A stretch of DNA of 19,813 nt from an uncultured Desulfovibrionaceae bacterium (GTDB lineage: Bacteria; Desulfobacterota; Desulfovibrionia; Desulfovibrionales; Desulfovibrionaceae). The notes beneath the pieces are model-generated. The model was given only the letters and a program-made list of their open reading frames with translations, searched no databases and had not been told where the DNA came from. The stretch spans positions 1 through 19,813 of the forward strand of contig CAMQUX010000005.1 of NCBI GenBank assembly GCA_947037905.1, in the 5' to 3' direction. Both the position numbers and the translations under genes were made by a program. Positions 1 through 6,382 of this stretch are shown one piece after another. The stretch's first letter is position 1; the number at the start of each line of letters is the position of its first letter.

Positions 1-209
1 TTGATTATCATCTCACCTTGTGATTTTTCTTCAACAATCGCTTTAAATTGCTCGTAAGCAATATGGACAGGATCTGATTGAGAATCACTATTAGAGTGCG
101 CAAGATTGAGCGTATAGGTTTTCTTTTCAGTTCCACAAGCTGTTAAGAGAGATGTGCTTAATAATAAAAGAGTTATAATACAAAATGTTTTTGAAAAAAA
201 GTGATTCAT
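1..209 (-). CDS. TRAP transporter solute-binding lipoprotein, DctP family (partial, N-terminal 69 residues)
   Basis: This is the N-terminal part of an extracytoplasmic binding protein; the rest lies beyond the left edge. The start ATG (207-209, complement) has a good AAGGAG ribosome binding site about 8 bases upstream. Residues 1-25 form a lipoprotein signal peptide with a hydrophobic core and the lipobox LTAC, so Cys25 would be lipidated. After it comes a run of the kind that opens DctP-type proteins (YTLNLAHSNS around 32-41, then a helix with YEQFKAIVEEKS). In the family these proteins capture organic acids or similar solutes in the periplasm and pass them to the small and large TRAP membrane subunits, which are not in view. 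A lipoprotein anchor is less common than a free periplasmic form. The family call rests on 69 residues only, so another binding-protein family is possible. Confidence 0.6.
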   Translation of the reverse strand, partial: MNHFFSKTFCIITLLLLSTSLLTACGTEKKTYTLNLAHSNSDSQSDPVHIAYEQFKAIVEEKSQGEMII

Positions 210-356
210 TAAATCAGTCTCCTTAGACCAAAAGTAGAGGATGCTAAATTTTATTAAAGTTTACAGTATATCAAAAATCTATACAATAGTATTTTAGAAT
301 ATGTAAGTTTTTTTTTAAATATTTTTATTTAAAAGACTTGGAATAAAATTGAATAT
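210..356. promoter_or_regulatory. AT-rich leader of the binding-protein gene
   Basis: This spacer must hold the promoter of the minus-strand binding-protein gene, because a terminator (357-386) separates it from the gene upstream. On the minus strand there is a TTGATA followed 15 bases later by TAAAAT, a passable sigma-70 pair with short spacing. The assignment is tentative. No operator or riboswitch was recognised. Confidence 0.25.
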
Positions 357-386
357 AAAAAAAGGAGCTAAATAGCTCCTTTTTTT
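357..386 (-). terminator. Intrinsic terminator downstream of the amidohydrolase gene
   Basis: A GGAGCT/AGCTCC stem (364-369 with 374-379, 4-base loop) is flanked by seven As on one side and seven Ts on the other. The A and T tracts can pair to lengthen the stem. It lies 17 bases past the stop codon of the minus-strand gene ending at 404. The structure is symmetric, so it could also stop plus-strand transcription. Confidence 0.85.
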
Positions 387-403
387 ATGGTTGAGTATTT
401 TAA

Positions 404-1234
404 TTATAATCCAAGAAGTTTTGCTGCATTTTTATACATGATATGCTCACGAGCATCATCAGTAAAAGGAAGTTTTGCATAAGTATCTAATTGGTCTTTA
501 AAATCAAAGAATGGATGCGCACTAGCATAAAGCATTCTATCTTTTAAGAAAGTATTTGTTGCTTGAATATATCCTTCAGAAAAAGGCATTTGCTCGTATT
601 CAGAATATTCCATATAAACATTTCTATGGCGTTGAACCATAAGAATTACTTCGTTAACATAAGGATAACAACCATGGCTAATGATGATTTTTAGTTCAGG
701 AAAATCACAAGCAACAGCGTCTATATAACGAGGATGCACATGATCCATAACTGCACCAGCAACAAGAGTTGCAGGGCCAGTTGTCATGATAACAGGCATG
801 TTTAGTTCGCAACATTTTGCGTAAATAGGATAGTATTTGGCATGGTTTGCAGGAATTTTTGCAAGATAAGGATCAATAGCAGCACCTTTCATACCATGTT
901 TTTCTACCATAAGTTTTAATTCATCGATAGCTTTCATACCTTTATGAGGATCAAGTCCTGCAAAGCCTATGAACATATCTGGATATTTTGAAACAAATTC
1001 AATAACAGATGAGTTATTAGAAGGTGAGCCATAAGTTACTTCAGAATCTCTACCTGTAACAACTGCTTTAACAATACCGCGCTCTTTCATATCTTTTACT
1101 ATTTCATCAAGAGTTTGCGCTTTTTTTTCAGAGAAGTTAATAAGCTCACAAAGGTCACGAAACATGTTACTGTTTTGGATGCCGTTCATAACTTCTGGGG
1201 TATTTGGGCGAAAACGAAAATCAATAAATTTCAT
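404..1234 (-). CDS. Amidohydrolase-family (amidohydrolase_2) TIM-barrel protein with degenerate metal site
   Basis: The predicted protein has 276 residues. I chose the ATG at 1232-1234 because AAGGAG sits 7 bases upstream; the frame stays open to 1276 but that start has no such site. The fold is read from the amidohydrolase_2 pattern: an opening strand FIDFRFRP (3-10), GFAGLDPHKG (90-99), a helix-strand segment ending in MPVIMTTGP (146-154), KIIISHGCYP (182-191), and a closing YASAHPFFDF (236-245) followed by a conserved C-terminal MYKNAAKLLGL. In active members the first strand carries HxH and the last carries an Asp (SD.P). Here these are RxR (Arg7, Arg9) and Ala239, while His187 is kept. 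The substrate is unknown. It is probably a cytosolic enzyme of a divergent subgroup or a non-hydrolytic relative. It stands alone, between its own upstream spacer and a terminator. Confidence 0.75.
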   Translation of the reverse strand: MKFIDFRFRPNTPEVMNGIQNSNMFRDLCELINFSEKKAQTLDEIVKDMKERGIVKAVVTGRDSEVTYGSPSNNSSVIEFVSKYPDMFIGFAGLDPHKGMKAIDELKLMVEKHGMKGAAIDPYLAKIPANHAKYYPIYAKCCELNMPVIMTTGPATLVAGAVMDHVHPRYIDAVACDFPELKIIISHGCYPYVNEVILMVQRHRNVYMEYSEYEQMPFSEGYIQATNTFLKDRMLYASAHPFFDFKDQLDTYAKLPFTDDAREHIMYKNAAKLLGL

Positions 1235-1533
1235 AAAATTGCTCCTTAAAGTATTATTAATTACATTTATCTGCAAAAAACGTTCCTATCTATAATTACA
1301 ATTTATAAATAATTCAAAACTGTAGTTACTTTAGAATCGCATTACTACACTTATTACAAAGATCTGTATATTATATATCTTTGGTGAAACAAATTTATTC
1401 TATGTTTTAGTGATTACGTTATCTTTATAAAATGAACAATAATTAGCCATATACTTTAGTCTTATGATAAAGCTATCTGTCACTCATATATTATAGAGTT
1501 ATATAAACATAGTTGCTATAAATACACGGGCAT
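1235..1533. other. AT-rich spacer between nrdJ and the amidohydrolase gene
   Basis: No coding region is supported here. It must contain the promoter of the amidohydrolase gene unless transcripts run through from nrdJ. One imperfect stem-loop (1357-1383, arms CAAAGAT and ATCTTTG, then a mismatch and about four more pairs) lies about 150 bases past the nrdJ stop. It has no T-tract on the minus strand, so it is not a standard terminator. Confidence 0.5.
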
Positions 1534-3789
1534 TTAGCCGCATTTACTGTAGCCACAAGATTGGCAAAGATTACAGCCTTCAATATAATGTAGTGTGTTT
1601 CCACATTCTGGACAAGTATCTTGCACAAAAGAATGCCCCGCACTATATCCTTCTTCGTTCATATATCGAGTGCGTAAGATATGCGCAACTGCATCTGGAA
1701 TAGATTGCAAAAGACGTTTTTTTGCAAAACGAGGATGCTCTCCTCCAATTCCTTCTAGTTGGTTAACAATCTGTGTAACCTCAATACCATTTCGAAGAGC
1801 TAGAGACACAAGTCTTCCAATTGCTTCTGCTTTTGCAGTAATAGATGCACCAGATTTTCCAATAGTTGCAAAAACCTCAAAAGGTGTACCATCTACAGTT
1901 TCATTTATAGTTAGATACAGTGCGCCGAGTCCTGTATCAATTTTTTGAGTAAATCCAGTCAAAACATCAGGACGAGTTCTTCTTGTTGGGAAAACATTTG
2001 TAGTAATATTTTCAGCATCTTGTGCATTCTTTTCTGCATTACCTGTTTGCAGTACTTGAGTACTTAAACAACCATCACGATATACTGTCACACCCTTACA
2101 ACCAGAAGTATACGCTTTCCAGTAAGTATCGTAAATATCTTGGCTTGTTGCGTTATTTGGCAGATTAACAGTTTTTGATACAGCATTATCTGTATATTTT
2201 TGGAAAGCAGCCTGCATATCTAAATGCCACATGCCAGAGATATCCATAGCAGTAACAAAAGTCTTGCGGATATTTTCAGGAATAATTTCAATATTTTGGA
2301 TAGAGCCACAATTAGCAACTTCTTCTAATATTTCAGGAGTATTTAAGTGTATATCTTTAAGTACTTGCTCAAAATATGGGTTCACTTCCACAAGGCGGCT
2401 GTTATCCATAACGTGTCTTGCAAAGCTAAGAGCAAATAAAGGCTCAATACCAGAAGAACAACCAGCAATAATAGATAAGGTACCAGTTGGTGCTATGGTT
2501 GTAGTTGTTGCGTTTCTAATAGGTGCAATGCCTAGTTCAGGATAAATAGACTCTTCGTAAGCAGGAAAAGCGCCACGCTCTGTAGCGAGTTTTATAGATG
2601 CTACTCGTGATTCTATTTGAATAAATTCCATGATTTTTTCTGCAAGCTTAACTGCTTCTTTAGAATCGTATCCCATTTCAAGCAAGAATAATAAATCTGC
2701 AAAACCCATGAGTCCTAGCCCAATTTTTCGGTTTTTACGAACAGTTTCATCTATAATATCAAGCGGATATTTGCAGGCATCAATAACGTTATCAAGAAAA
2801 TGCACCGCAAGATGGATAGTTTCTTTAAGCTCATTCCAATTAATAGAATCTTTTTCGTTTGTATCATAAAATTTAGCAAGATTGATGGAACCAAGGTTAC
2901 ATGCTTCGTAAGGAAGAAGAGGTTGTTCTCCACAAGGGTTTGTGGATTCTATTTCACCTTGTTTAGGTGTTGGGTTATCTTTATTTATGCGGTCGAGAAA
3001 TATTATTCCAGGATCGCCAGATTTCCATGCTTTATCAACAAGCGATGCAAAAACATCTTTAGCACGCAAAGAGCAAATTACAGTTTTAGAATACGGGCTT
3101 ATAAGATCGTACTCTTCATCATTTTCAACAGCATGCATAAAGGCTTCTGTTAGACCCACAGAAAGGTTAAAGTTATTGAGCTCACCTTCTGTTTCTTTCG
3201 CACGGATAAATTCTAATATATTAGGATGATCAACACGTAGTATGCCCATATTGGCACCACGGCGAGTTCCACCTTGTTTTACTTGTTCAGTTGCTGTGTT
3301 AAATATTTTTAAAAAAGAAAGAGGGCCTGATGCTACACCGCCAGTTGTTCCAACTCGGCTATCTTGTTCACGTAAACGAGAGAAAGAAAAACCAGTTCCG
3401 CCGCCTGATTTATGAATAAGAGCAGCAAATTTTACTGCATCAAATATTTCTTCCATGCTATCGCCGATAGGAAGCACGAAACATGCTGCAAGTTGATTTA
3501 TATCAGTACCAGCATTCATAAGCGTTGGTGAATTTGGCAAAAATTTCCAAGAAATCATAAGCTCATAAAATACTTTAGTAAGCTTTTCTACGGAGACAGA
3601 CGAATTTGGGTAATTTTTCTCCTGACTTGCTATGGCTTTTGCAATACGAAAAAACATTTCTTTAAATGTTTCAATTGTATTACCTTGGGGATCTTTGTTG
3701 AGATATCGTTTTGTTAAAACTACAGCAGCGTTATCGTTGATAACTGGTTCGCAGAGCTTGTCAAAATCAAAATTTGTTGTCTTTTCCAT
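1534..3789 (-). CDS. nrdJ: Adenosylcobalamin-dependent (class II) ribonucleoside-diphosphate reductase
   Basis: The 751-residue protein reduces ribonucleotides to deoxyribonucleotides using a radical generated from coenzyme B12, without oxygen. Visible signatures are the substrate-reduction cysteine in LAACFVLP (Cys103), the glycine-rich GGGTGFSFSRLR (129-140), the radical-site motif NPCGEQPLLPYEACNLGS (Asn284, Cys286, Glu288) and the APTGTLS segment with GCSSGIEP near residue 440. The last 26 residues form a small cysteine cluster (Cys726, 729, 739, 742, 745, 750) typical of the zinc-ribbon tail of long bacterial NrdJ, which holds the redox-active thiols. There is no separate small subunit nearby, as expected for class II. 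The start has only a weak AAGGT about 10 bases upstream. No cobalamin riboswitch is visible. It is flanked by long spacers, so it is probably transcribed alone. Confidence 0.95.
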   Translation of the reverse strand: MEKTTNFDFDKLCEPVINDNAAVVLTKRYLNKDPQGNTIETFKEMFFRIAKAIASQEKNYPNSSVSVEKLTKVFYELMISWKFLPNSPTLMNAGTDINQLAACFVLPIGDSMEEIFDAVKFAALIHKSGGGTGFSFSRLREQDSRVGTTGGVASGPLSFLKIFNTATEQVKQGGTRRGANMGILRVDHPNILEFIRAKETEGELNNFNLSVGLTEAFMHAVENDEEYDLISPYSKTVICSLRAKDVFASLVDKAWKSGDPGIIFLDRINKDNPTPKQGEIESTNPCGEQPLLPYEACNLGSINLAKFYDTNEKDSINWNELKETIHLAVHFLDNVIDACKYPLDIIDETVRKNRKIGLGLMGFADLLFLLEMGYDSKEAVKLAEKIMEFIQIESRVASIKLATERGAFPAYEESIYPELGIAPIRNATTTTIAPTGTLSIIAGCSSGIEPLFALSFARHVMDNSRLVEVNPYFEQVLKDIHLNTPEILEEVANCGSIQNIEIIPENIRKTFVTAMDISGMWHLDMQAAFQKYTDNAVSKTVNLPNNATSQDIYDTYWKAYTSGCKGVTVYRDGCLSTQVLQTGNAEKNAQDAENITTNVFPTRRTRPDVLTGFTQKIDTGLGALYLTINETVDGTPFEVFATIGKSGASITAKAEAIGRLVSLALRNGIEVTQIVNQLEGIGGEHPRFAKKRLLQSIPDAVAHILRTRYMNEEGYSAGHSFVQDTCPECGNTLHYIEGCNLCQSCGYSKCG

Positions 3790-3871
3790 GAAATGATTAC
3801 CTTGAAATAATTTTCTTTGAGAGGGTTGCTTGAAATAATTTTCTAAAATAAATTCTCTAATTATGCATATT

Positions 3872-3893
3872 GATATCTACAAAAGATATCTAC
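3872..3893. repeat. Direct repeat GATATCTAC x2 upstream of nrdJ
   Basis: Two exact 9-base copies (3872-3880 and 3885-3893) are separated by AAAA, giving a 13-base period, 83 bases upstream of the nrdJ start. The position suits an operator or activator site for nrdJ, but no known regulator is recognised. Confidence 0.5.
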
Positions 3894-3990
3894 AGAGACT
3901 ATGCTATTATGATAAAAATAGCTAGAATAAAAAAAATCTTTTATATTACTACTTTAGTACTAGTTATATATTAAATACAATTATTACAAT

Positions 3991-4012
3991 ATGTTATCTT
4001 GTGTGATAATAT
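3991..4012. promoter_or_regulatory. Candidate operator, imperfect palindrome ATGTTATC-N6-GATAATAT
   Basis: The arms match at 7 of 8 positions around a 6-base centre, the spacing common for helix-turn-helix dimers of the Crp/Fnr type. It does not match the classical Crp or Fnr half sites or the NrdR box. It is about 200 bases upstream of nrdJ, so a role in nrdJ control is only a suggestion. Confidence 0.3.
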
Positions 4013-4218
4013 CATAATTTTCAAAAAAAAAGATGATTAAAATATCAAAAAAATTGTAGTCTTATGTAGAATATGGATATTCTTAGATAAGATAAGCAGG
4101 TACAATTTGAGAACTCTTTTAATAGTTACACGGCTATATTTTACTTGTTTGATAGATTTTTTTGTTTAGAATTTTTCAGCTTGGTACTGAGATTGTGAAA
4201 AGGAGTTTGAACTGGATG

Positions 4219-4259
4219 TCGTAATATAAATTTTGTAGAGCAGAAAACTTATATTACGA
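4219..4259. repeat. Long inverted repeat / stem-loop, possible 3' end structure of the transporter gene
   Basis: Perfect 11-base arms (4219-4229 and 4249-4259, TCGTAATATAA) enclose 19 bases. After one mismatch the stem continues with TTTT/AAAA, giving about 15 pairs and a 9-base loop. It begins about 65 bases past the stop of the minus-strand transporter gene. There is no T-tract on either side, so it is not a classical terminator. Confidence 0.6.
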
Positions 4260-4323
4260 TTATAGAAAAAGAGAAAGTTTGTATTTTATGAATTTTTATT
4301 TTTAGTGAGCCTGTGATTTATAT

Positions 4324-5016
4324 CTACTCTTTAGTTCTATTGCCTTTTTTTGTATGTAAATAGTGTGCAAAATACATAAACGGTGTATCAATAACCGCAA
4401 CCAATGCTTTAATAATATATGTGCTGATACAAATTTCAAGCCATTCATTAAACGGCATAAGTCCATAAAAAGCGATGAAACAAAAAACAAGACTGTCTAG
4501 CAACTGACTAGTAAGCGTGCTTACATTGTTTCGCAGCCAAAGGTGTTTCTTTTTTGTATAATTTCGCAGTGCATGAAAAATTTGAATATCAAGCATTTGT
4601 GAGAGCGTGAAAGCACAAAGAGAAGCAACCATAACACGTGGCAGCAGACTAAAAAGTCCTGTAAGATGTATTTGAGACTGATCAAAAGCTGAGGGTTTGA
4701 ATAATATGGTTATTTGAATATAAACAGTCATGAGAAAAAGAGTAAAAAAGCCGATGTAGATAGCTTTTTTTGCTTCTTTTTTTCCATAAAATTCTGCTAA
4801 AAGGTCAGTGGAAAGAAATATGGACGCATAGAGAATATTTCCAAGAGTTGTGGTTATCCCAAAAAGTTCCACAATTTTAAGCACTTGTATGTTGCATAAC
4901 AGTAAATTAAAAACAATCATACAGAAAAGCCCTGTTTTTCCTAAAAAATGATGAGCAAGAAGCACAAGGCTTAGGTCGAAAAAAGCAAAGCAAATCCAAA
5001 GAATTTCATTATACAT
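4324..5016 (-). CDS. YhhQ/VUT-family queuosine-precursor transporter
   Basis: The 230-residue protein is an integral inner-membrane protein with about six hydrophobic segments. The diagnostic stretch is LGNILYASIFLSTDLLAEFYGKK (78-100), the conserved 'TDLLAEFYGKKEA' core of the DUF165/YhhQ family. A second family feature near residue 165 is a QLLDSLVFCFIAFYG-like membrane helix. Characterised members import queuine, preQ0 or preQ1 for tRNA queuosine modification; substrate here is inferred from the family. The length is normal for the family. The ATG at 5014-5016 lacks a strong ribosome binding site (a weak GGA lies upstream). It is separated from glpX by 349 bases full of inverted repeats and has no queuosine gene next to it. 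Confidence 0.85.
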   Translation of the reverse strand: MYNEILWICFAFFDLSLVLLAHHFLGKTGLFCMIVFNLLLCNIQVLKIVELFGITTTLGNILYASIFLSTDLLAEFYGKKEAKKAIYIGFFTLFLMTVYIQITILFKPSAFDQSQIHLTGLFSLLPRVMVASLCAFTLSQMLDIQIFHALRNYTKKKHLWLRNNVSTLTSQLLDSLVFCFIAFYGLMPFNEWLEICISTYIIKALVAVIDTPFMYFAHYLHTKKGNRTKE

Positions 5017-5099
5017 TTTATATGTCCAATTATGTGTTATATTTTGTTATATTTTTTTGTATATAATAAATATATTTTACTTAGTAACTTAAGTATTTA

Positions 5100-5114
5100 G
5101 TTATTCTGAATAAC
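5100..5114. promoter_or_regulatory. Palindrome GTTATTC-T-GAATAAC, candidate operator
   Basis: The 7-base arms are perfect around a single T. It lies 84 bases upstream of the transporter start, a plausible position for a repressor or activator site. No known regulator is recognised. Confidence 0.3.
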
Positions 5115-5142
5115 GTAAGTGTTTCCCCTGTTATATTTATAA

Positions 5143-5190
5143 GCAAATACTCAGCTATTATGTTAATAGTTGAGTATTTGTTTATTTTTT
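5143..5190. terminator. Strong stem-loop, probable transcription terminator
   Basis: An 18-pair stem (5143-5160 with 5164-5181, two G-U type pairs) has a 3-base loop. On the plus strand it runs into a T-rich tract (5181-5190). On the minus strand the downstream side is only moderately T-rich. It may end the minus-strand tkt-glpX transcript about 185 bases past the glpX stop, or act on plus-strand RNA. Confidence 0.5.
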
Positions 5191-5263
5191 ACAGACTGAG
5201 TATTATTTATTTTGATCAGTTTTTTATTTAATTGAAATAGTTCTCGCTGAGCGTTTGTTTATT

Positions 5264-5284
5264 TTACTAACTACTAGTTAGTAA
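5264..5284. repeat. 21-base palindrome, arms TTACTAACTA / TAGTTAGTAA
   Basis: The 10-base arms are perfect around one C. As RNA it would form a short hairpin; as DNA it could bind a dimer. It lies about 80 bases downstream of glpX and has no T-tract. Confidence 0.5.
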
Positions 5285-5322
5285 CTAAGAATTATAAACT
5301 ACTGACTATTAACGACTAGTTC

Positions 5323-5352
5323 AATAGCTAGTTATTGAGCTAGCTATTTTTT
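5323..5352 (+). terminator. Terminator-like hairpin with T-tract on the plus strand
   Basis: Arms AATAGCTAG (5323-5331) and CTAGCTATT (5340-5348) are perfect and enclose 8 bases, followed by six Ts (5347-5352). In this orientation it would stop plus-strand transcription, yet no plus-strand gene precedes it. A competing pairing TCAATA/TATTGA (5321-5338) is possible. Confidence 0.5.
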
Positions 5353-5365
5353 AAAATATGCTGAA

Positions 5366-6349
5366 TTAATATTTAACAGAGCTAAATTCCATAAGAGTAC
5401 TTAAAGAATGATAGGCTTCAATATAACGAATTGTGCCTGTTTTTCCTCGCATAACAATAGAATGAGTATATGCACTCTGTCCATCATATTTAACACCATG
5501 TAAGAAATTACCGCCAGATATGCCAGTTGCTGCAAAGAATAAATCGGTAGATTTTACAAGATCAGCAGATTCATAAATACGGCGCACATCTTTTCCTGCC
5601 TCAGAAAGAGCATTTTTTTCTGCTTGTTTTTGAGGGTCGAGCTTTGCAAATAACTCACCGCCCATTATACGAATAGCAATAGCAGCAAGCACTCCTTCAG
5701 GAGTTCCGCCAGTGCCCATCATAACATCAATTTCACTTTTAGGGTCAACTGCCATAAGCGCTCCAGAAACATCTCCGTCAGTATGTAACTGAATACGTGC
5801 GCCTGTTTCTCTAATTTCTTGAATAAGAGTTTCATGGCGAGGTTTATCAAGAACAAAGACAATAAGATCATCGACATCTTTTCCAAGTGCCTTTGCAATT
5901 TTTTGTAAATTTTCTTTTGTAGGAGCTTCAATATCCACAACATCTTTAGCTGCTGCAGACACAACAAGTTTTTGCATATAATAGCTTGGACCTGGATCAA
6001 AAAGAGTACCTGCTGGTGCAATACCTATAACAGATATAGCATTTGGGCGTCCTTTTGCTAAAAGATTTGTACCTTCAACAGGGTCAACCGCAATATCAAC
6101 TGCAGAGCCTTCGCCCGTTCCAAGTTTTTCTCCATTATAGAGCATAGGAGCATCATCTTTTTCCCCTTCGCCAATTATAACAGTCCCTTGTAAATCAAGA
6201 GCATTAAAGCTTTGACGCATAGCATCTACTGCTGCTTGGTCTCCTGCATTTTTATCACCTTTCCCGAGCCAGCGTGCAGAAGCAAGTGCTGCTGCTTCTG
6301 TTATACGAACAAGATCAAGTGCGATATTTTTTTGAGGTTTTTCCATCAT
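5366..6349 (-). CDS. glpX: Fructose-1,6-bisphosphatase class II (GlpX)
   Basis: The 327-residue cytosolic enzyme hydrolyses fructose 1,6-bisphosphate to fructose 6-phosphate for gluconeogenesis; GlpX enzymes of some bacteria also accept sedoheptulose 1,7-bisphosphate. Metal and phosphate motifs are clear: GEGEKDDAPM (60-69), DPVEGTNL (89-96), DGDVSGAL (191-198) and GTGGTPEGV (212-220). The length is normal. Two ATGs stand side by side; AAGGAG lies 4 bases before the first (6347-6349) and 7 before the second (6344-6346), so the second may be the real start. It follows tkt after 33 bases, so the two are very probably co-transcribed. The pairing makes sense because the product feeds transketolase. 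Confidence 0.96.
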   Translation of the reverse strand: MMEKPQKNIALDLVRITEAAALASARWLGKGDKNAGDQAAVDAMRQSFNALDLQGTVIIGEGEKDDAPMLYNGEKLGTGEGSAVDIAVDPVEGTNLLAKGRPNAISVIGIAPAGTLFDPGPSYYMQKLVVSAAAKDVVDIEAPTKENLQKIAKALGKDVDDLIVFVLDKPRHETLIQEIRETGARIQLHTDGDVSGALMAVDPKSEIDVMMGTGGTPEGVLAAIAIRIMGGELFAKLDPQKQAEKNALSEAGKDVRRIYESADLVKSTDLFFAATGISGGNFLHGVKYDGQSAYTHSIVMRGKTGTIRYIEAYHSLSTLMEFSSVKY

Positions 6350-6382
6350 GCTTCTCCTTAATTATACTATTTTAATAAGTCG

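Larger units (their letters stand above)
3790..4323. other. Long AT-rich regulatory spacer upstream of nrdJ
   Basis: No credible gene is present in these 534 bases. The stretch should carry the nrdJ promoter, and the 3' end of the transporter gene transcript reaches into it. It holds a 9-base direct repeat (3872-3893), an imperfect 22-base palindrome (3991-4012), a 16-base palindrome with arms AGAATAT and ATATTCT (4068-4083) and a long inverted repeat (4219-4259). I could not match these to NrdR boxes or to a B12 riboswitch. Confidence 0.5.
5017..5365. other. Palindrome-rich spacer between glpX and the transporter gene
   Basis: No open reading frame is supported. The stretch holds four separate inverted repeats: 5100-5114, 5143-5181, 5264-5284 and 5323-5348. 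The last precedes a T-tract on the plus strand, as does 5143-5181. No preQ1 riboswitch signature was found ahead of the transporter gene, though its compact consensus could be missed by eye. Confidence 0.5.

Noticed and set aside
1235..1276. A 14-residue longer N-terminus for the amidohydrolase-like protein
   Set aside because: The internal ATG at 1234 has an excellent AAGGAG site and starts exactly at the family's first beta strand.
1595..3229. Several plus-strand reading frames of 79-117 codons opposite nrdJ
   Set aside because: They lie fully antisense to a highly conserved gene, have no recognisable motifs and no ribosome binding sites. They are shadows.
3790..4323. A cobalamin riboswitch ahead of nrdJ, which is B12-dependent
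   Set aside because: I found no B12-box sequence (GCCACTG type) on the minus strand and no matching long folded leader. The same holds for the metH upstream region.
5017..5365. A preQ1 riboswitch ahead of the queuosine-precursor transporter gene
   Set aside because: No sequence close to the compact preQ1-I consensus was seen on the minus strand; the inverted repeats there do not fit it.
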